Made by a program: the position numbers and the translations under genes. From Streptomyces nymphaeiformis (GTDB lineage Bacteria > Actinomycetota > Actinomycetes > Streptomycetales > Streptomycetaceae): a stretch of DNA of 64,000 nucleotides. The notes beneath the pieces were generated by a model, which made no database searches, was not told the origin of the DNA, and was given only the letters and a program-made list of their open reading frames with translations. The stretch is from assembly GCF_014203895.1 (NCBI RefSeq), contig NZ_JACHJY010000004.1:372001-436000 (forward strand), in the 5' to 3' direction. Numbering within the stretch: the stretch's first letter is position 1; each line of letters begins with the position of its first letter. This document shows, piece by piece, positions 49,575-57,280 of this stretch.

Positions 49575-50234
49575 CTACAGCCCCGCGTCCCGTGCGAGCA
49601 GCGCCGCCTGCACGCGGTTCTCGCAGGCCAGCTTGGACAGGATCCGGCTCACGTACGTCTTCACCGTGCCCTCGCTCATGTGCAGCCGCTTCCCGGCGTC
49701 CGCGTTGGAGAGTCCTTCGCCGAGCAGTGCCAGGACGTCCCGCTCCTTCTCGCTGAGCGCCGCCACCCGTGCCCGCGCCTCCTCGGCGCGCGCCCCCTCG
49801 CGGCCCATGGCCAGCCGCTCCACCACGTGCCGGGTCGCGGCCGGCGACAGATACGCGTCTCCCGCCGCGGCCGCCCGCACCGCCCGGATCAGCTCGGCGG
49901 GCGCCGTGTCCTTGAGCAGGAACCCGGCGCCGCCGTGCTCCAGGGTCCGCAGCACGTTCTCCCGCTCCCCGAAGGTCGTCAGGACGATCACCCGGGCCGC
50001 GGGCGCGGCGCGGCGCAGCTCCGGCAGGGCGGAGAGGCCGTCGAGCACCGGCATCTGGATGTCGAGGAGCACCACGTCCGCGGCGTGCGCCCGGGCGGCC
50101 TCGACCGCCTCCCGCCCGTTGGCGGCCTCCGCGACGACCTCGATCTCCGGGTCGGAGATGAGGATCATCCGGATCCCGGCCCTGATCAGAGGCTCGTCGT
50201 CGGCGATCACGACCCTGATGGGCTGCCCTGCCAC
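49575..50234 (-). CDS. NarL/LuxR-family response regulator, 219 aa
   Basis: Receiver domain with Asp12-Asp13 and phospho-acceptor Asp58 (VVLLDIQMPVLDG), then Thr and Lys of the signalling switch (VLTTFGERE, LLKDTAP). The C-terminal LuxR-type helix-turn-helix is LSEKERDVLALLGEGLSNAD with recognition helix SEGTVKTYVSRILSKL. It is downstream of its partner histidine kinase, 36 nt away in the same orientation, forming a standard two-component pair of the NarL-LiaR type that senses envelope stress. Targets are unknown. Confidence 0.92.
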   Translation of the reverse strand: MAGQPIRVVIADDEPLIRAGIRMILISDPEIEVVAEAANGREAVEAARAHAADVVLLDIQMPVLDGLSALPELRRAAPAARVIVLTTFGERENVLRTLEHGGAGFLLKDTAPAELIRAVRAAAAGDAYLSPAATRHVVERLAMGREGARAEEARARVAALSEKERDVLALLGEGLSNADAGKRLHMSEGTVKTYVSRILSKLACENRVQAALLARDAGL

Positions 50235-50270
50235 TGCTTCTCCCCCACGCCCGGTACGGGCCGCTCAGCG

Positions 50271-52058
50271 CTAACGCTGCCCGACCGTGTACGACTTCTT
50301 CTCGATCAGCTTGCCGTCCTTGAAGCAGAACCGGAAAACGGGATCCTCGTCGTAGTCGGTGTCGCCCATGTCCGAGGACATCAGCACCAGGCAGTCGGCT
50401 CCCGCGGGCCGTGCGGGTCCCCCGTCGTCCAGCCCTGTCGTGGCTATGGTGTCGCCCGAGGGCAGCCGGTCCCGGACCTCCTTCTCGGTCATCCCGACCT
50501 TCACCGCCTCGTACTGGGCGCGGTCGATCATTCCGTCGCCCATCGAGCTCAGGAGGAAGGAGAAGGCGAAGCCTCCCGCCACCACCAGCAGGACGATCGC
50601 CCCGAACGCGATTCCGCAGCCGATCGCGATCCCCCCGCCCGTGCTCCCGCTCCTGCCCCCACGCACCGCCATGGCCAACTCCCGCTCCGTGAACGTCCAG
50701 TCGGCCGGTCCGACCGCGACCGGACGACCATCGCCCAGCAGCGGCTTCGTGGTCTGCTGCCGGAAGTCGTCGGCCGCATCGACCAAAGGCGCGGCCTCGG
50801 CGACCGGCGCCGCCCCGTACGGCAGCATTCCGGCCACCCGGAACCCGCCGTCGTCGGCCGGGCCGGCATGGCACATGCCGCCCACCAGGCGGGCCCGCTC
50901 GACGAGCCCGGCCAGCCCCTGGCCGCCGCTCACCACGTCCTTCACCGGTCCGTCCACCGGCTTGCCGTTGACGACCTCCACGACGAAGGTGTCCGGCTCG
51001 TAGCGCAGCTCGACTCCGATCGGCGTTCCGGGCGCGTACTTGTAGGCGTTGGTCAGGGCCTCCTGCACGATCCTGTACGCGGCGTGGTCGGCGGCCGGCG
51101 CCAGTGGTCTCTCCTGCCCGAGCCGCCGCAGCCCGACCGAGGTGCCCGCCGCCCGGGCCGCCGCCACGAGCCCCTCGATGCCGGCGGTCCCGCGCGCGGC
51201 CCGCCCCGTCTCGTCCCCGGCGGGCGCGGGCGCCGCCGTACCGTCCTGTGCCGCGACCCCGTCCCGGAGTATCCCGACGACCTCCCGCAGCTCCTGCATG
51301 GCGGTCACCGAGGCGGTCCGCAGGACGCCGACCACCTCGCGCTGCCGCTCGCCCAGCTCGCGGTCCACTTCGAGGGCGCCCGTGTGGACGGCGATCAGTG
51401 CCAGCTGGTGCCCGAGGCTGTCGTGCATGTCCTGGGCGATCCGCTGCCGCTCGCGCAGCCTGGCCTGCCAGACCACCCAGTTCCGCTCGCGCAGCAGTTG
51501 CGCGTTGCGCTCCTGGAGCGCGTGCAGCAGGGTCCGCCGCTGGGTCCAGTAGCGGTGGGCGAGTCCGGGGGCCAGTGTGGTGCCCAGGTAGTAGAGGGTC
51601 GCCATGAAGGCGACGGTGAGCAGCCGCTGCCGGTCCCAGGTCTCCAGGAGCGTCCCGCCGACGTTCAGGACGAAGGCGGCGACGAACGCGGCCAGTGCCC
51701 GCCCCGCGCTGGCGACGTACCGCCCGGACGACCAGCCGAGCACGATGAGCAGGGGCCCGAGGCCGGGCAGGAAGGGTGCGAGGCCGGCGGTCAGGACGAG
51801 TACGCCCGCGGGGAGTCTGCGCCGTGCCAGCGAGAGCACGGCCGCGCCCACGGCGACTGCGGCCAGCTGCCACCCCTCGCCGCCGAGGAGTTCCTCGGTG
51901 CCCGCGGCGAGCAGCGCGAGGACCACGGCGAGGGCCACCTCACCGGTGATCCTCTGCCGCGACCACCGACCGGGCATCACGAACCAGTTCCACCCGGCGG
52001 CGGCCCTGGCTCCGAGCTCGCGCGCGGTCCGGCTCCCCGACTTCGACATAGCGTCCAC
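50271..52058 (-). CDS. Histidine kinase (HisKA_3) fused to a C-terminal membrane-anchored BamE/SmpA-like domain, 595 aa
   Basis: Five or six hydrophobic segments (about 37-170) form the input module, then a HisKA_3 dimerisation helix with the phosphorylated His212 in RQRIAQDMHDSLGHQ, then an HATPase_c domain (N-box IVQEALTNAYKYAP, about 330-343; G-box SGGQGLAGLVERARLVGG). So far it is a NarX/LiaS-type kinase. Unusually the polypeptide continues about 180 residues further: a linker, another transmembrane helix (about 476-503) and an outer domain starting AQYEAVKVGMTEKEVRDRL, resembling BamE/SmpA modules. That part could be a second sensor outside the cell. GTG start; ATG nine bases downstream is possible. 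Confidence 0.88.
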   Translation of the reverse strand: MDAMSKSGSRTARELGARAAAGWNWFVMPGRWSRQRITGEVALAVVLALLAAGTEELLGGEGWQLAAVAVGAAVLSLARRRLPAGVLVLTAGLAPFLPGLGPLLIVLGWSSGRYVASAGRALAAFVAAFVLNVGGTLLETWDRQRLLTVAFMATLYYLGTTLAPGLAHRYWTQRRTLLHALQERNAQLLRERNWVVWQARLRERQRIAQDMHDSLGHQLALIAVHTGALEVDRELGERQREVVGVLRTASVTAMQELREVVGILRDGVAAQDGTAAPAPAGDETGRAARGTAGIEGLVAAARAAGTSVGLRRLGQERPLAPAADHAAYRIVQEALTNAYKYAPGTPIGVELRYEPDTFVVEVVNGKPVDGPVKDVVSGGQGLAGLVERARLVGGMCHAGPADDGGFRVAGMLPYGAAPVAEAAPLVDAADDFRQQTTKPLLGDGRPVAVGPADWTFTERELAMAVRGGRSGSTGGGIAIGCGIAFGAIVLLVVAGGFAFSFLLSSMGDGMIDRAQYEAVKVGMTEKEVRDRLPSGDTIATTGLDDGGPARPAGADCLVLMSSDMGDTDYDEDPVFRFCFKDGKLIEKKSYTVGQR

Positions 52059-52178
52059 GCTCGAACCCTAGGCAGCGCCCACCACCGCGGACGCCTCTCT
52101 TTCGTCTCGCACTCCGAAGACAAAAGTCGCGCGTCCCGTGCACCGACGTGGGAAGGCTCACATTCGTGCCGACATACG

Positions 52179-52215
52179 CGGAAGCCCCATAGGTCGATGA
52201 CCTACGGGGCTTCCG
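52179..52215 (-). terminator. Terminator of the tRNA-Leu gene
   Basis: 17-bp hairpin stem, with one G-U pair on the transcribed strand, and a 3-nt loop, directly after the tRNA 3' end. Confidence 0.8.
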
Positions 52216-52217
52216 TC

Positions 52218-52304
52218 TGGTGCGCGAGGGGGGAGTTGAACCCCCACGCCCTTGCGGGCACTGGAACCTGAATCCAGCGCGTCTGCCTATTCCGCCACCC
52301 GCGC
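52218..52304 (-). tRNA. tRNA-Leu, anticodon CAG
   Basis: The minus strand folds into a class II tRNA with a 7-bp acceptor stem (GCGCGGG paired with CTCGCGC, one G-U), an anticodon loop TTCAGGT giving CAG, a long variable arm (TGCCCGCAAGGGCGT), a T-loop GTTCAACTC and an encoded ACCA 3' end (52218-52221). It reads CUG, the dominant leucine codon in GC-rich genomes. It is not the bldA tRNA, whose anticodon is UAA. A hairpin terminator follows immediately. Confidence 0.95.
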
Positions 52305-52762
52305 ATTGGGTGGTCTCCCTGCCCTCTCACTTTTCAGTGGGAGCGCCTGGCGACATCTGAAGATTAGCACGTCGCAGACCGTGGATTCACATCCGTTGTT
52401 TCGCCCCCGCTCCCGGAGAACAAGGAGAGGGGGAGAGCCACTCCTCGCCGCCCACGGGCCGGGTGTGGACCGCGAGCCCGCCCTGACCGTGGGCGGCGAG
52501 GAGTGGGGAGGCCGGGAAGGGAGAGGAGAGGGAGGAAGAAGGGGGGAGGAAGCGGACGGACCGTCCCGGAACCCCGGCCCGAGCCTCCGCTCCCGCAGCC
52601 GGGTGCGGGACACTGTCCACAGGCCGCCTCTACGATCCGTGGGGGAAGCCTGTGAGAGGTGACACTCGTCCACAGGGCAGAGAAGGGGAACCAGCCGATT
52701 TCCCGACGCGTGGATACGATCAGTAAGCAGTACCAGGGCGACAACGACGGAGGAGGTGCCCC
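52305..52762. promoter_or_regulatory. Long leader region between tRNA-Leu and fhaA
   Basis: No gene is seen in this 458-bp stretch. It holds a possible tRNA -10 (TGCTAATCT on the minus strand near 52360-52369) and a perfect 19-bp inverted repeat (52439-52457 with 52487-52505, 29 nt apart) rich in CTCCTCGCCGCCCAC. It also holds two relaxed DnaA-box matches (52613-52621 and 52666-52674) and polypurine tracts. It probably contains the promoter of the fhaA-pknB cluster. Confidence 0.6.
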
Positions 52763-53620
52763 ATGGGAGTCCTGAAGCGTTTCGAGCAGCGGCTCGAAGG
52801 TCTGGTCAACGGCACCTTCGCCAAGGTCTTCAAGTCCGAGGTCCAGCCCGTCGAGATCGCCGGCGCGCTCCAGCGCGAGTGCGACAACAACGCGACGATC
52901 TGGAACCGTGAGCGGACGGTCGTCCCCAACGACTTCATCGTGGAGCTGAGCACGCCGGACTACGAGCGTCTCAGCCCCTACTCGGGCCAGCTCGGCGACG
53001 AGCTCGCCGGCCTGGTCAGGGACTACGCGAAGCAGCAGCGGTACACCTTCATGGGCCCGATCAAGGTCCACCTGGAGAAGGCCGAGGATCTCGACACCGG
53101 CCTGTACCGCGTCCGCAGCCGCACTCTGGCGTCGAGTACGTCACAGCCGCAGCAGCACCAGCAGCAGGGCCCGGGTCAGGGCCGCGGCGGTTACGGGTAC
53201 CCCCCGGCCGGCGCCCCGCCCATGCCCGCCTCTCCGCCTCCCGGCCCGCCCGGCCACCGGCCGACGGCTCCCGCCGGACGCCCGGCGGGCGGCCCCGGAT
53301 CCATGCCCGGCCCCGGCACCCACGCCGGTGCGGGCTCCGCGGTGCGCCGCTGGATCGAGATCAACGGCACCCGCCACCAGATCTCCCGCTCGACCCTGGT
53401 CCTCGGCCGCAGCACCGACGCGGACGTGAGGATCGACGATCCCGGCGTCTCCCGCCGGCACTGCGAGATCCGGACCGGAACGCCCTCGACGATCCAGGAT
53501 CTGGGATCCACCAACGGCATCGTGGTGGACGGGCAGCACACCACCCGCGCTACGCTCCGCGACGGCTCGCGGATCGTCGTGGGCAGCACCACCATCGTTT
53601 ACCGGCAAGCCGAAGGGTGA
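52763..53620 (+). CDS. fhaA: FhaA: DUF3662 plus FHA-domain protein, 285 aa
   Basis: The N-terminal DUF3662 domain (about 1-115; MGVLKRFEQRLEGLVNGTFA opens it) is joined by a Gly/Pro/Gln-rich linker to a C-terminal FHA domain (about 190-285) that binds phospho-threonine peptides; its contact residues are Arg in LVLGRST, Ser-Arg-Arg-His in VSRRHCEI and Asn in LGSTNGIVV. In mycobacteria FhaA binds phosphorylated MviN/MurJ and restrains peptidoglycan synthesis. First gene of the conserved cluster with fhaB, pstP, rodA, pbpA and pknB. The gene is preceded by GGAGG 9 nt before the ATG. Confidence 0.93.
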   Translation: MGVLKRFEQRLEGLVNGTFAKVFKSEVQPVEIAGALQRECDNNATIWNRERTVVPNDFIVELSTPDYERLSPYSGQLGDELAGLVRDYAKQQRYTFMGPIKVHLEKAEDLDTGLYRVRSRTLASSTSQPQQHQQQGPGQGRGGYGYPPAGAPPMPASPPPGPPGHRPTAPAGRPAGGPGSMPGPGTHAGAGSAVRRWIEINGTRHQISRSTLVLGRSTDADVRIDDPGVSRRHCEIRTGTPSTIQDLGSTNGIVVDGQHTTRATLRDGSRIVVGSTTIVYRQAEG

Positions 53621-53630
53621 AGCGGGGGCA

Positions 53631-54149
53631 ATGTCAGAGCTGACCCTGACGGTCATGCGGTTGGGTTTCCTGGCCGTTCTGTGGCTGTTCGTCATCGTGG
53701 CCGTCCAGGTCATCCGCAGCGACCTGTTCGGTACGCGGGTCACCCAGCGCGGTTCGCGGCGCCAGGAGGCGCGACCCCAGCAGAGCGCGCGGCAGGCCGC
53801 CGCGCCTCCGCAGCAGCGCGGCCAGCAGAGCGCGGGCGGTCGCCAGCGCCGTGGTGCGCCGACCAAGCTGGTCGTCTCCGAGGGCACCCTCACCGGCACG
53901 ACCGTCGCCCTCCAGGGCCAGACGATCACGCTGGGCCGGGCGCACGACTCGACGATCGTGCTCGACGACGACTACGCGTCCAGCCGCCACGCCCGGATCT
54001 ACCCGGACCGGGACGGCCAGTGGATCGTCGAGGACCTCGGGTCCACGAACGGCACGTACCTCGACCGGTCCCGCCTCACCACCGCCACACCGATTCCGCT
54101 GGGCGCGCCGATCCGCATCGGCAAGACCGTCATCGAGCTGCGGAAGTAG
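53631..54149 (+). CDS. fhaB: FhaB (FipA-associated) membrane FHA-domain protein, 172 aa
   Basis: One N-terminal transmembrane helix (about 7-27; LGFLAVLWLFVIVAVQVI), a Gln/Arg-rich linker, then an FHA domain (about 78-170) with the phospho-threonine pocket residues in LGRAHDSTIVL, SSRHARIY and DLGSTNGTYLD. Anchored at the membrane it should recruit phosphorylated partners to the division or elongation site; in mycobacteria it interacts with FtsZ/FtsQ-related proteins. It lies 10 nt after fhaA, in the PknB-PstP regulatory cluster. Confidence 0.93.
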   Translation: MSELTLTVMRLGFLAVLWLFVIVAVQVIRSDLFGTRVTQRGSRRQEARPQQSARQAAAPPQQRGQQSAGGRQRRGAPTKLVVSEGTLTGTTVALQGQTITLGRAHDSTIVLDDDYASSRHARIYPDRDGQWIVEDLGSTNGTYLDRSRLTTATPIPLGAPIRIGKTVIELRK

Positions 54150-54156
54150 TACGAAA

Positions 54157-54324
54157 ATGAGCGAGCGGAGCGAGCGAGCCGGGACGGTCCCCGCCACAGG
54201 ACGTGCCGCGCTCCCGACCGGAGCGAATGGATCGACCGGCGTGACCGGAGCGACCGGAGGGTGGGCAGTGTGGGTCGAGACCGGCTGTACCCCGATGCAG
54301 CGTCGACAGGGCAGGTGGGCATGA
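54157..54324 (+). CDS. Candidate small ORF, 55 aa, coupled to pstP
   Basis: An ATG 7 nt after the fhaB stop opens a 55-codon frame whose TGA overlaps the pstP ATG (ATGA). The predicted peptide starts MSERSERAG, is Gly/Thr/Ala rich, has no signal or membrane segment and matches no family I know. The first 20 bases are the GAGCGAGCGGAGCGAGC repeat that recurs in Streptomyces genomes, so the frame could be accidental. The exact overlap is the main argument for translation. Confidence 0.35.
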   Translation: MSERSERAGTVPATGRAALPTGANGSTGVTGATGGWAVWVETGCTPMQRRQGRWA

Positions 54325-55811
54325 CTCTGTCCCTTCGATTCGCCGCGGGCTCGCACAAGGGCATGATCCGCGAGGGCAACGAGGACTCGGGTTACGCCGG
54401 GCCCCGGCTGCTCGCCATCGCCGACGGCATGGGCGGCCAGGCCGCCGGCGAGGTCGCCTCCTCCGAGGTGATCTCCACGCTCGTCACGCTCGACGACGAC
54501 GTCCCCGGCTCGGACATCCTCACCTCGCTCGGTACGGCGGTGCAGCGCGCCAACGACCAGCTGCGGATGATGGTCGAGGAGGACCCGCAGCTGGAGGGCA
54601 TGGGCACCACGCTCACCGCCCTGCTGTGGACCGGCCAGCGGCTCGGGCTCGTGCACGTCGGCGACTCCCGCGCCTACCTGCTCCGCGACGGCTTCCTCAC
54701 CCAGATCACCCAGGACCACACGTGGGTCCAGCGTCTCGTCGACGAGGGCCGGATCACCGAGGAAGAGGCCACCACCCACCCGCAGCGCTCGCTCCTCATG
54801 CGCGCGCTGGGCAGCGGCGACCACGTCGAACCCGACCTCTCCATCCGTGAGGTCCGGGCCGGCGACCGCTATCTGATCTGCTCCGACGGCCTGTCCGGCG
54901 TGGTCTCGCACCAGACCCTCGAGGACACCCTCGCCAGCTACCAGGGCCCGCAGGAGACCGTGCAGGAGCTGATCCAGCTCGCGCTGCGCGGCGGCGGCCC
55001 CGACAACATCACGGTGATCGTCGCCGACGTCCTCGACGTCGACGGCGGCGACACCCTCGCCGGTCACCTCAGCGACACCCCGGTCATCGTCGGCGCCGTC
55101 GCCGAGAACCAGGCGCAGCTGAACGACGGCGGGGCGATGCAGACCCCGGCCGGCCGCGCCTCGGGCCTCGGCCGCACCGCGCCGCACCAGCAGCCGCCCG
55201 CGGGGGGCTTCGGCCCGCCCGGCAGCGGCGACGACCACGGGTACGGCGGCATGCCCCCGCAGGGCTCGTTCGACTCGTACACGGACGAGGACTTCGTCAA
55301 GCCGCGCACCGGCCGCAAGTGGCTGAAGCGCTCCTTCTTCCTCGTCCTCGTCCTCGGGATCGCCGGCGGCGGCCTCTACGGGGGCTGGCGCTGGACGCAG
55401 ACGCAGTACTACGTGGGTGCCAAGGACCAGCACGTGGCGCTGTACCAGGGCATCAGCCAGGACCTGGCGTGGGTGTCGCTCTCGAAGGTCGAGAAGGACC
55501 ACCCCGAGATCGAACTCAAGTACCTCCCCGCCTACCAGCGGAAGCAGGTCGAGGACACGATCGCGGGCGGCAGCCTCGGCAAGGCCGAGACGAAGATCTC
55601 CGAGCTGGCCGTGCAGGCCTCGGCCTGCAAGAAGGCCGAGCAGCGGCACGCCGCCGCGGAGAAGGCCGCCGACCAGGCGAGCAAGCCGCCGGCCCAGAAG
55701 CCGGGCGGCACCGCCACCCCTGACTCCAAGCCCACCACAGCCGCTCCGTCCCCGGGTCCCACCCTCACCGCGGAGGAGCAGAAGCTGGCCTCGAACTGCG
55801 GCAAGCAGTAA
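54321..55811 (+). CDS. pstP: PstP: PP2C-family Ser/Thr phosphatase, membrane-anchored, 496 aa
   Basis: Cytoplasmic metal-dependent phosphatase that reverses PknB-type phosphorylation. Metal-ligand motifs: EGNEDSG (Asp21), ADGMGGQAAGEVAS (Asp35), ICSDGLSG (Asp193 region) and GGPDNITVIV (Asp-Asn, about 228). The catalytic domain ends near residue 240. A Gly/Gln/Pro-rich linker, a transmembrane helix (about 338-357) and an outer Cys-containing helical domain follow, then an Ala/Pro/Ser/Thr tail. The start at MTLSLRFAAG is the conserved one; it overlaps a small upstream frame. Confidence 0.94.
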   Translation: MTLSLRFAAGSHKGMIREGNEDSGYAGPRLLAIADGMGGQAAGEVASSEVISTLVTLDDDVPGSDILTSLGTAVQRANDQLRMMVEEDPQLEGMGTTLTALLWTGQRLGLVHVGDSRAYLLRDGFLTQITQDHTWVQRLVDEGRITEEEATTHPQRSLLMRALGSGDHVEPDLSIREVRAGDRYLICSDGLSGVVSHQTLEDTLASYQGPQETVQELIQLALRGGGPDNITVIVADVLDVDGGDTLAGHLSDTPVIVGAVAENQAQLNDGGAMQTPAGRASGLGRTAPHQQPPAGGFGPPGSGDDHGYGGMPPQGSFDSYTDEDFVKPRTGRKWLKRSFFLVLVLGIAGGGLYGGWRWTQTQYYVGAKDQHVALYQGISQDLAWVSLSKVEKDHPEIELKYLPAYQRKQVEDTIAGGSLGKAETKISELAVQASACKKAEQRHAAAEKAADQASKPPAQKPGGTATPDSKPTTAAPSPGPTLTAEEQKLASNCGKQ

Positions 55812-55837
55812 GCACCCGTAGGGGGCCTTTCACCACC

Positions 55838-57280
55838 ATGAGCGTTGTCACCAACACGACCACCATCGGCGCGATCGAGGCGCCGAGCCGCCGCAACACC
55901 GAGCTGGCGCTGCTCGCGTTCGCCGTCGTCATCCCGGTGTTCGCGTACCTCAACGTGGGCCTGGCCATCGACGGCAAGGTCCCGGCCGGAATGGCCGGGT
56001 ACGGCCTCGGCCTGGCCCTGCTCGCGGGCGTCGCGCACCTGGTGGTGCGCAAGTGGGCCCCGTACGCGGACCCACTGCTGCTCCCGCTGGCGACCCTGCT
56101 GAACGGCATGGGGCTGGTGCTGATCTGGCGTCTGGACCAGTCGCCTCGGCTGATCGCGCTGGCGAAGCGCACGTACGGCGCGTTCAGCGAGTCCGCGCCG
56201 AACCAGATGATGTACTCGGCGATCGGCATCGCCATGTTCGTGGGCGTGCTGCTGCTGCTCAAGGATCACCGGGTGCTGCAGCGGTACACATACATCTCGA
56301 TGGTGGTGGCGCTCATCCTGCTGCTGCTGCCGCTGGTGCCCGGGCTCGGCGCGGACGTCTTCGGCGCCAAGATCTGGATCCGCGTCGGCGGCTTCTCGAT
56401 CCAGCCCGGTGAGTTCGCCAAGCTGGTGCTGGCGATCTTCTTCTCCGGCTACCTGATGGTGAAGCGGGACGCGCTGGCCCTGGCCAGCCGCCGCTTCATG
56501 GGGCTCTACCTGCCGCGTGGCCGTGACCTCGGCCCGATCCTGACGATCTGGGCGATCAGCCTCCTCATCCTGGTCTTCGAGAACGACCTCGGTACCTCGC
56601 TCCTGTTCTTCGGCATGTTCGTGATCATGCTGTACGTGGCGACGGAGCGGACCAGCTGGGTCGTCATGGGTCTGCTGATGTCTTCCGCGGGTGCCGTGGT
56701 CGTCGGTTCGACGGCAAGTCACGTGCAGTCGCGCGTCCAGGCCTGGCTCGACCCCTTCGAGTGCCTGAAGACGGCGCCTGCCGGCTCCAACATGGCGTAC
56801 GCCTGCGACCAGATGACGCAGGTGCTGATGTCCTTCGGTTCCGGCGGCATCCTCGGCACCGGTCTCGGCCAGGGCAATTCAGACCTGGTCCAGTTCGCCG
56901 CGAACTCCGACTTCATCTTCGCCACGGTCGGCGAGGAGCTCGGTCTGACCGGCGTGATGGTCTTCCTGCTCTTCTACGGCCTGATCATCGAGCGCGGTGT
57001 CCGCACCGCGCTCGCGGCCCGCGACCCGTTCGGCAAGCTGCTGGCGATGGGGCTCTCCGGCGCCTTCGCACTGCAGGTCTTCGTCGTCGCCGGCGGTGTG
57101 ATGGGTCTCATCCCGCTCACCGGTATGACGATGCCGTTCCTCGCGTACGGCGGATCCTCCGTCATCGCCAACTGGGCCCTGATCGGCATCCTGATCCGGA
57201 TCAGCGACACCGCGCGCCGTCCCGCGCCCGCCCCCGCCCCGAACCCCGATGCCGAGATGACCCAGGTGGTCCGTCCGTGA
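55838..57280 (+). CDS. rodA: RodA/FtsW-type SEDS peptidoglycan glycosyltransferase, 480 aa
   Basis: Polytopic SEDS protein (about ten helices) that polymerises lipid II into glycan strands in partnership with the class B PBP next door. Typical stretches are VFGAKIWIRVGGFSIQPGEFAKL (the catalytic region before the long loop) and FENDLGTSLLFFGMFVIMLY, then the extracellular loop ending in SDFIFATVGEELGLTG and GMTMPFLAYGGSSVIANW. The start follows GGGGG by about 13 nt. The stop overlaps the pbpA GTG (GTGA). Whether it acts in elongation (RodA) or division (FtsW) needs comparison; the cluster partner favours RodA. Confidence 0.94.
   Translation: MSVVTNTTTIGAIEAPSRRNTELALLAFAVVIPVFAYLNVGLAIDGKVPAGMAGYGLGLALLAGVAHLVVRKWAPYADPLLLPLATLLNGMGLVLIWRLDQSPRLIALAKRTYGAFSESAPNQMMYSAIGIAMFVGVLLLLKDHRVLQRYTYISMVVALILLLLPLVPGLGADVFGAKIWIRVGGFSIQPGEFAKLVLAIFFSGYLMVKRDALALASRRFMGLYLPRGRDLGPILTIWAISLLILVFENDLGTSLLFFGMFVIMLYVATERTSWVVMGLLMSSAGAVVVGSTASHVQSRVQAWLDPFECLKTAPAGSNMAYACDQMTQVLMSFGSGGILGTGLGQGNSDLVQFAANSDFIFATVGEELGLTGVMVFLLFYGLIIERGVRTALAARDPFGKLLAMGLSGAFALQVFVVAGGVMGLIPLTGMTMPFLAYGGSSVIANWALIGILIRISDTARRPAPAPAPNPDAEMTQVVRP

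Noticed and set aside
47328..52271. Very long plus-strand open frame of more than 1600 codons
   Set aside because: It runs antisense through a YhgE-like gene and a two-component system and through a MarR gene in another frame, with no recognisable domain; open frames of this size are common artefacts at this G+C.
52218..52304. tRNA-Leu as an integration (att) site or as the bldA tRNA
   Set aside because: No integrase gene or repeated 3' tRNA fragment is nearby, and the anticodon is CAG, not UAA.
54157..54180. GAGCGAGCGGAGCGAGC sequence as a mobile element end
   Set aside because: No inverted repeats or transposase; it is a short motif that recurs in Streptomyces genomes.
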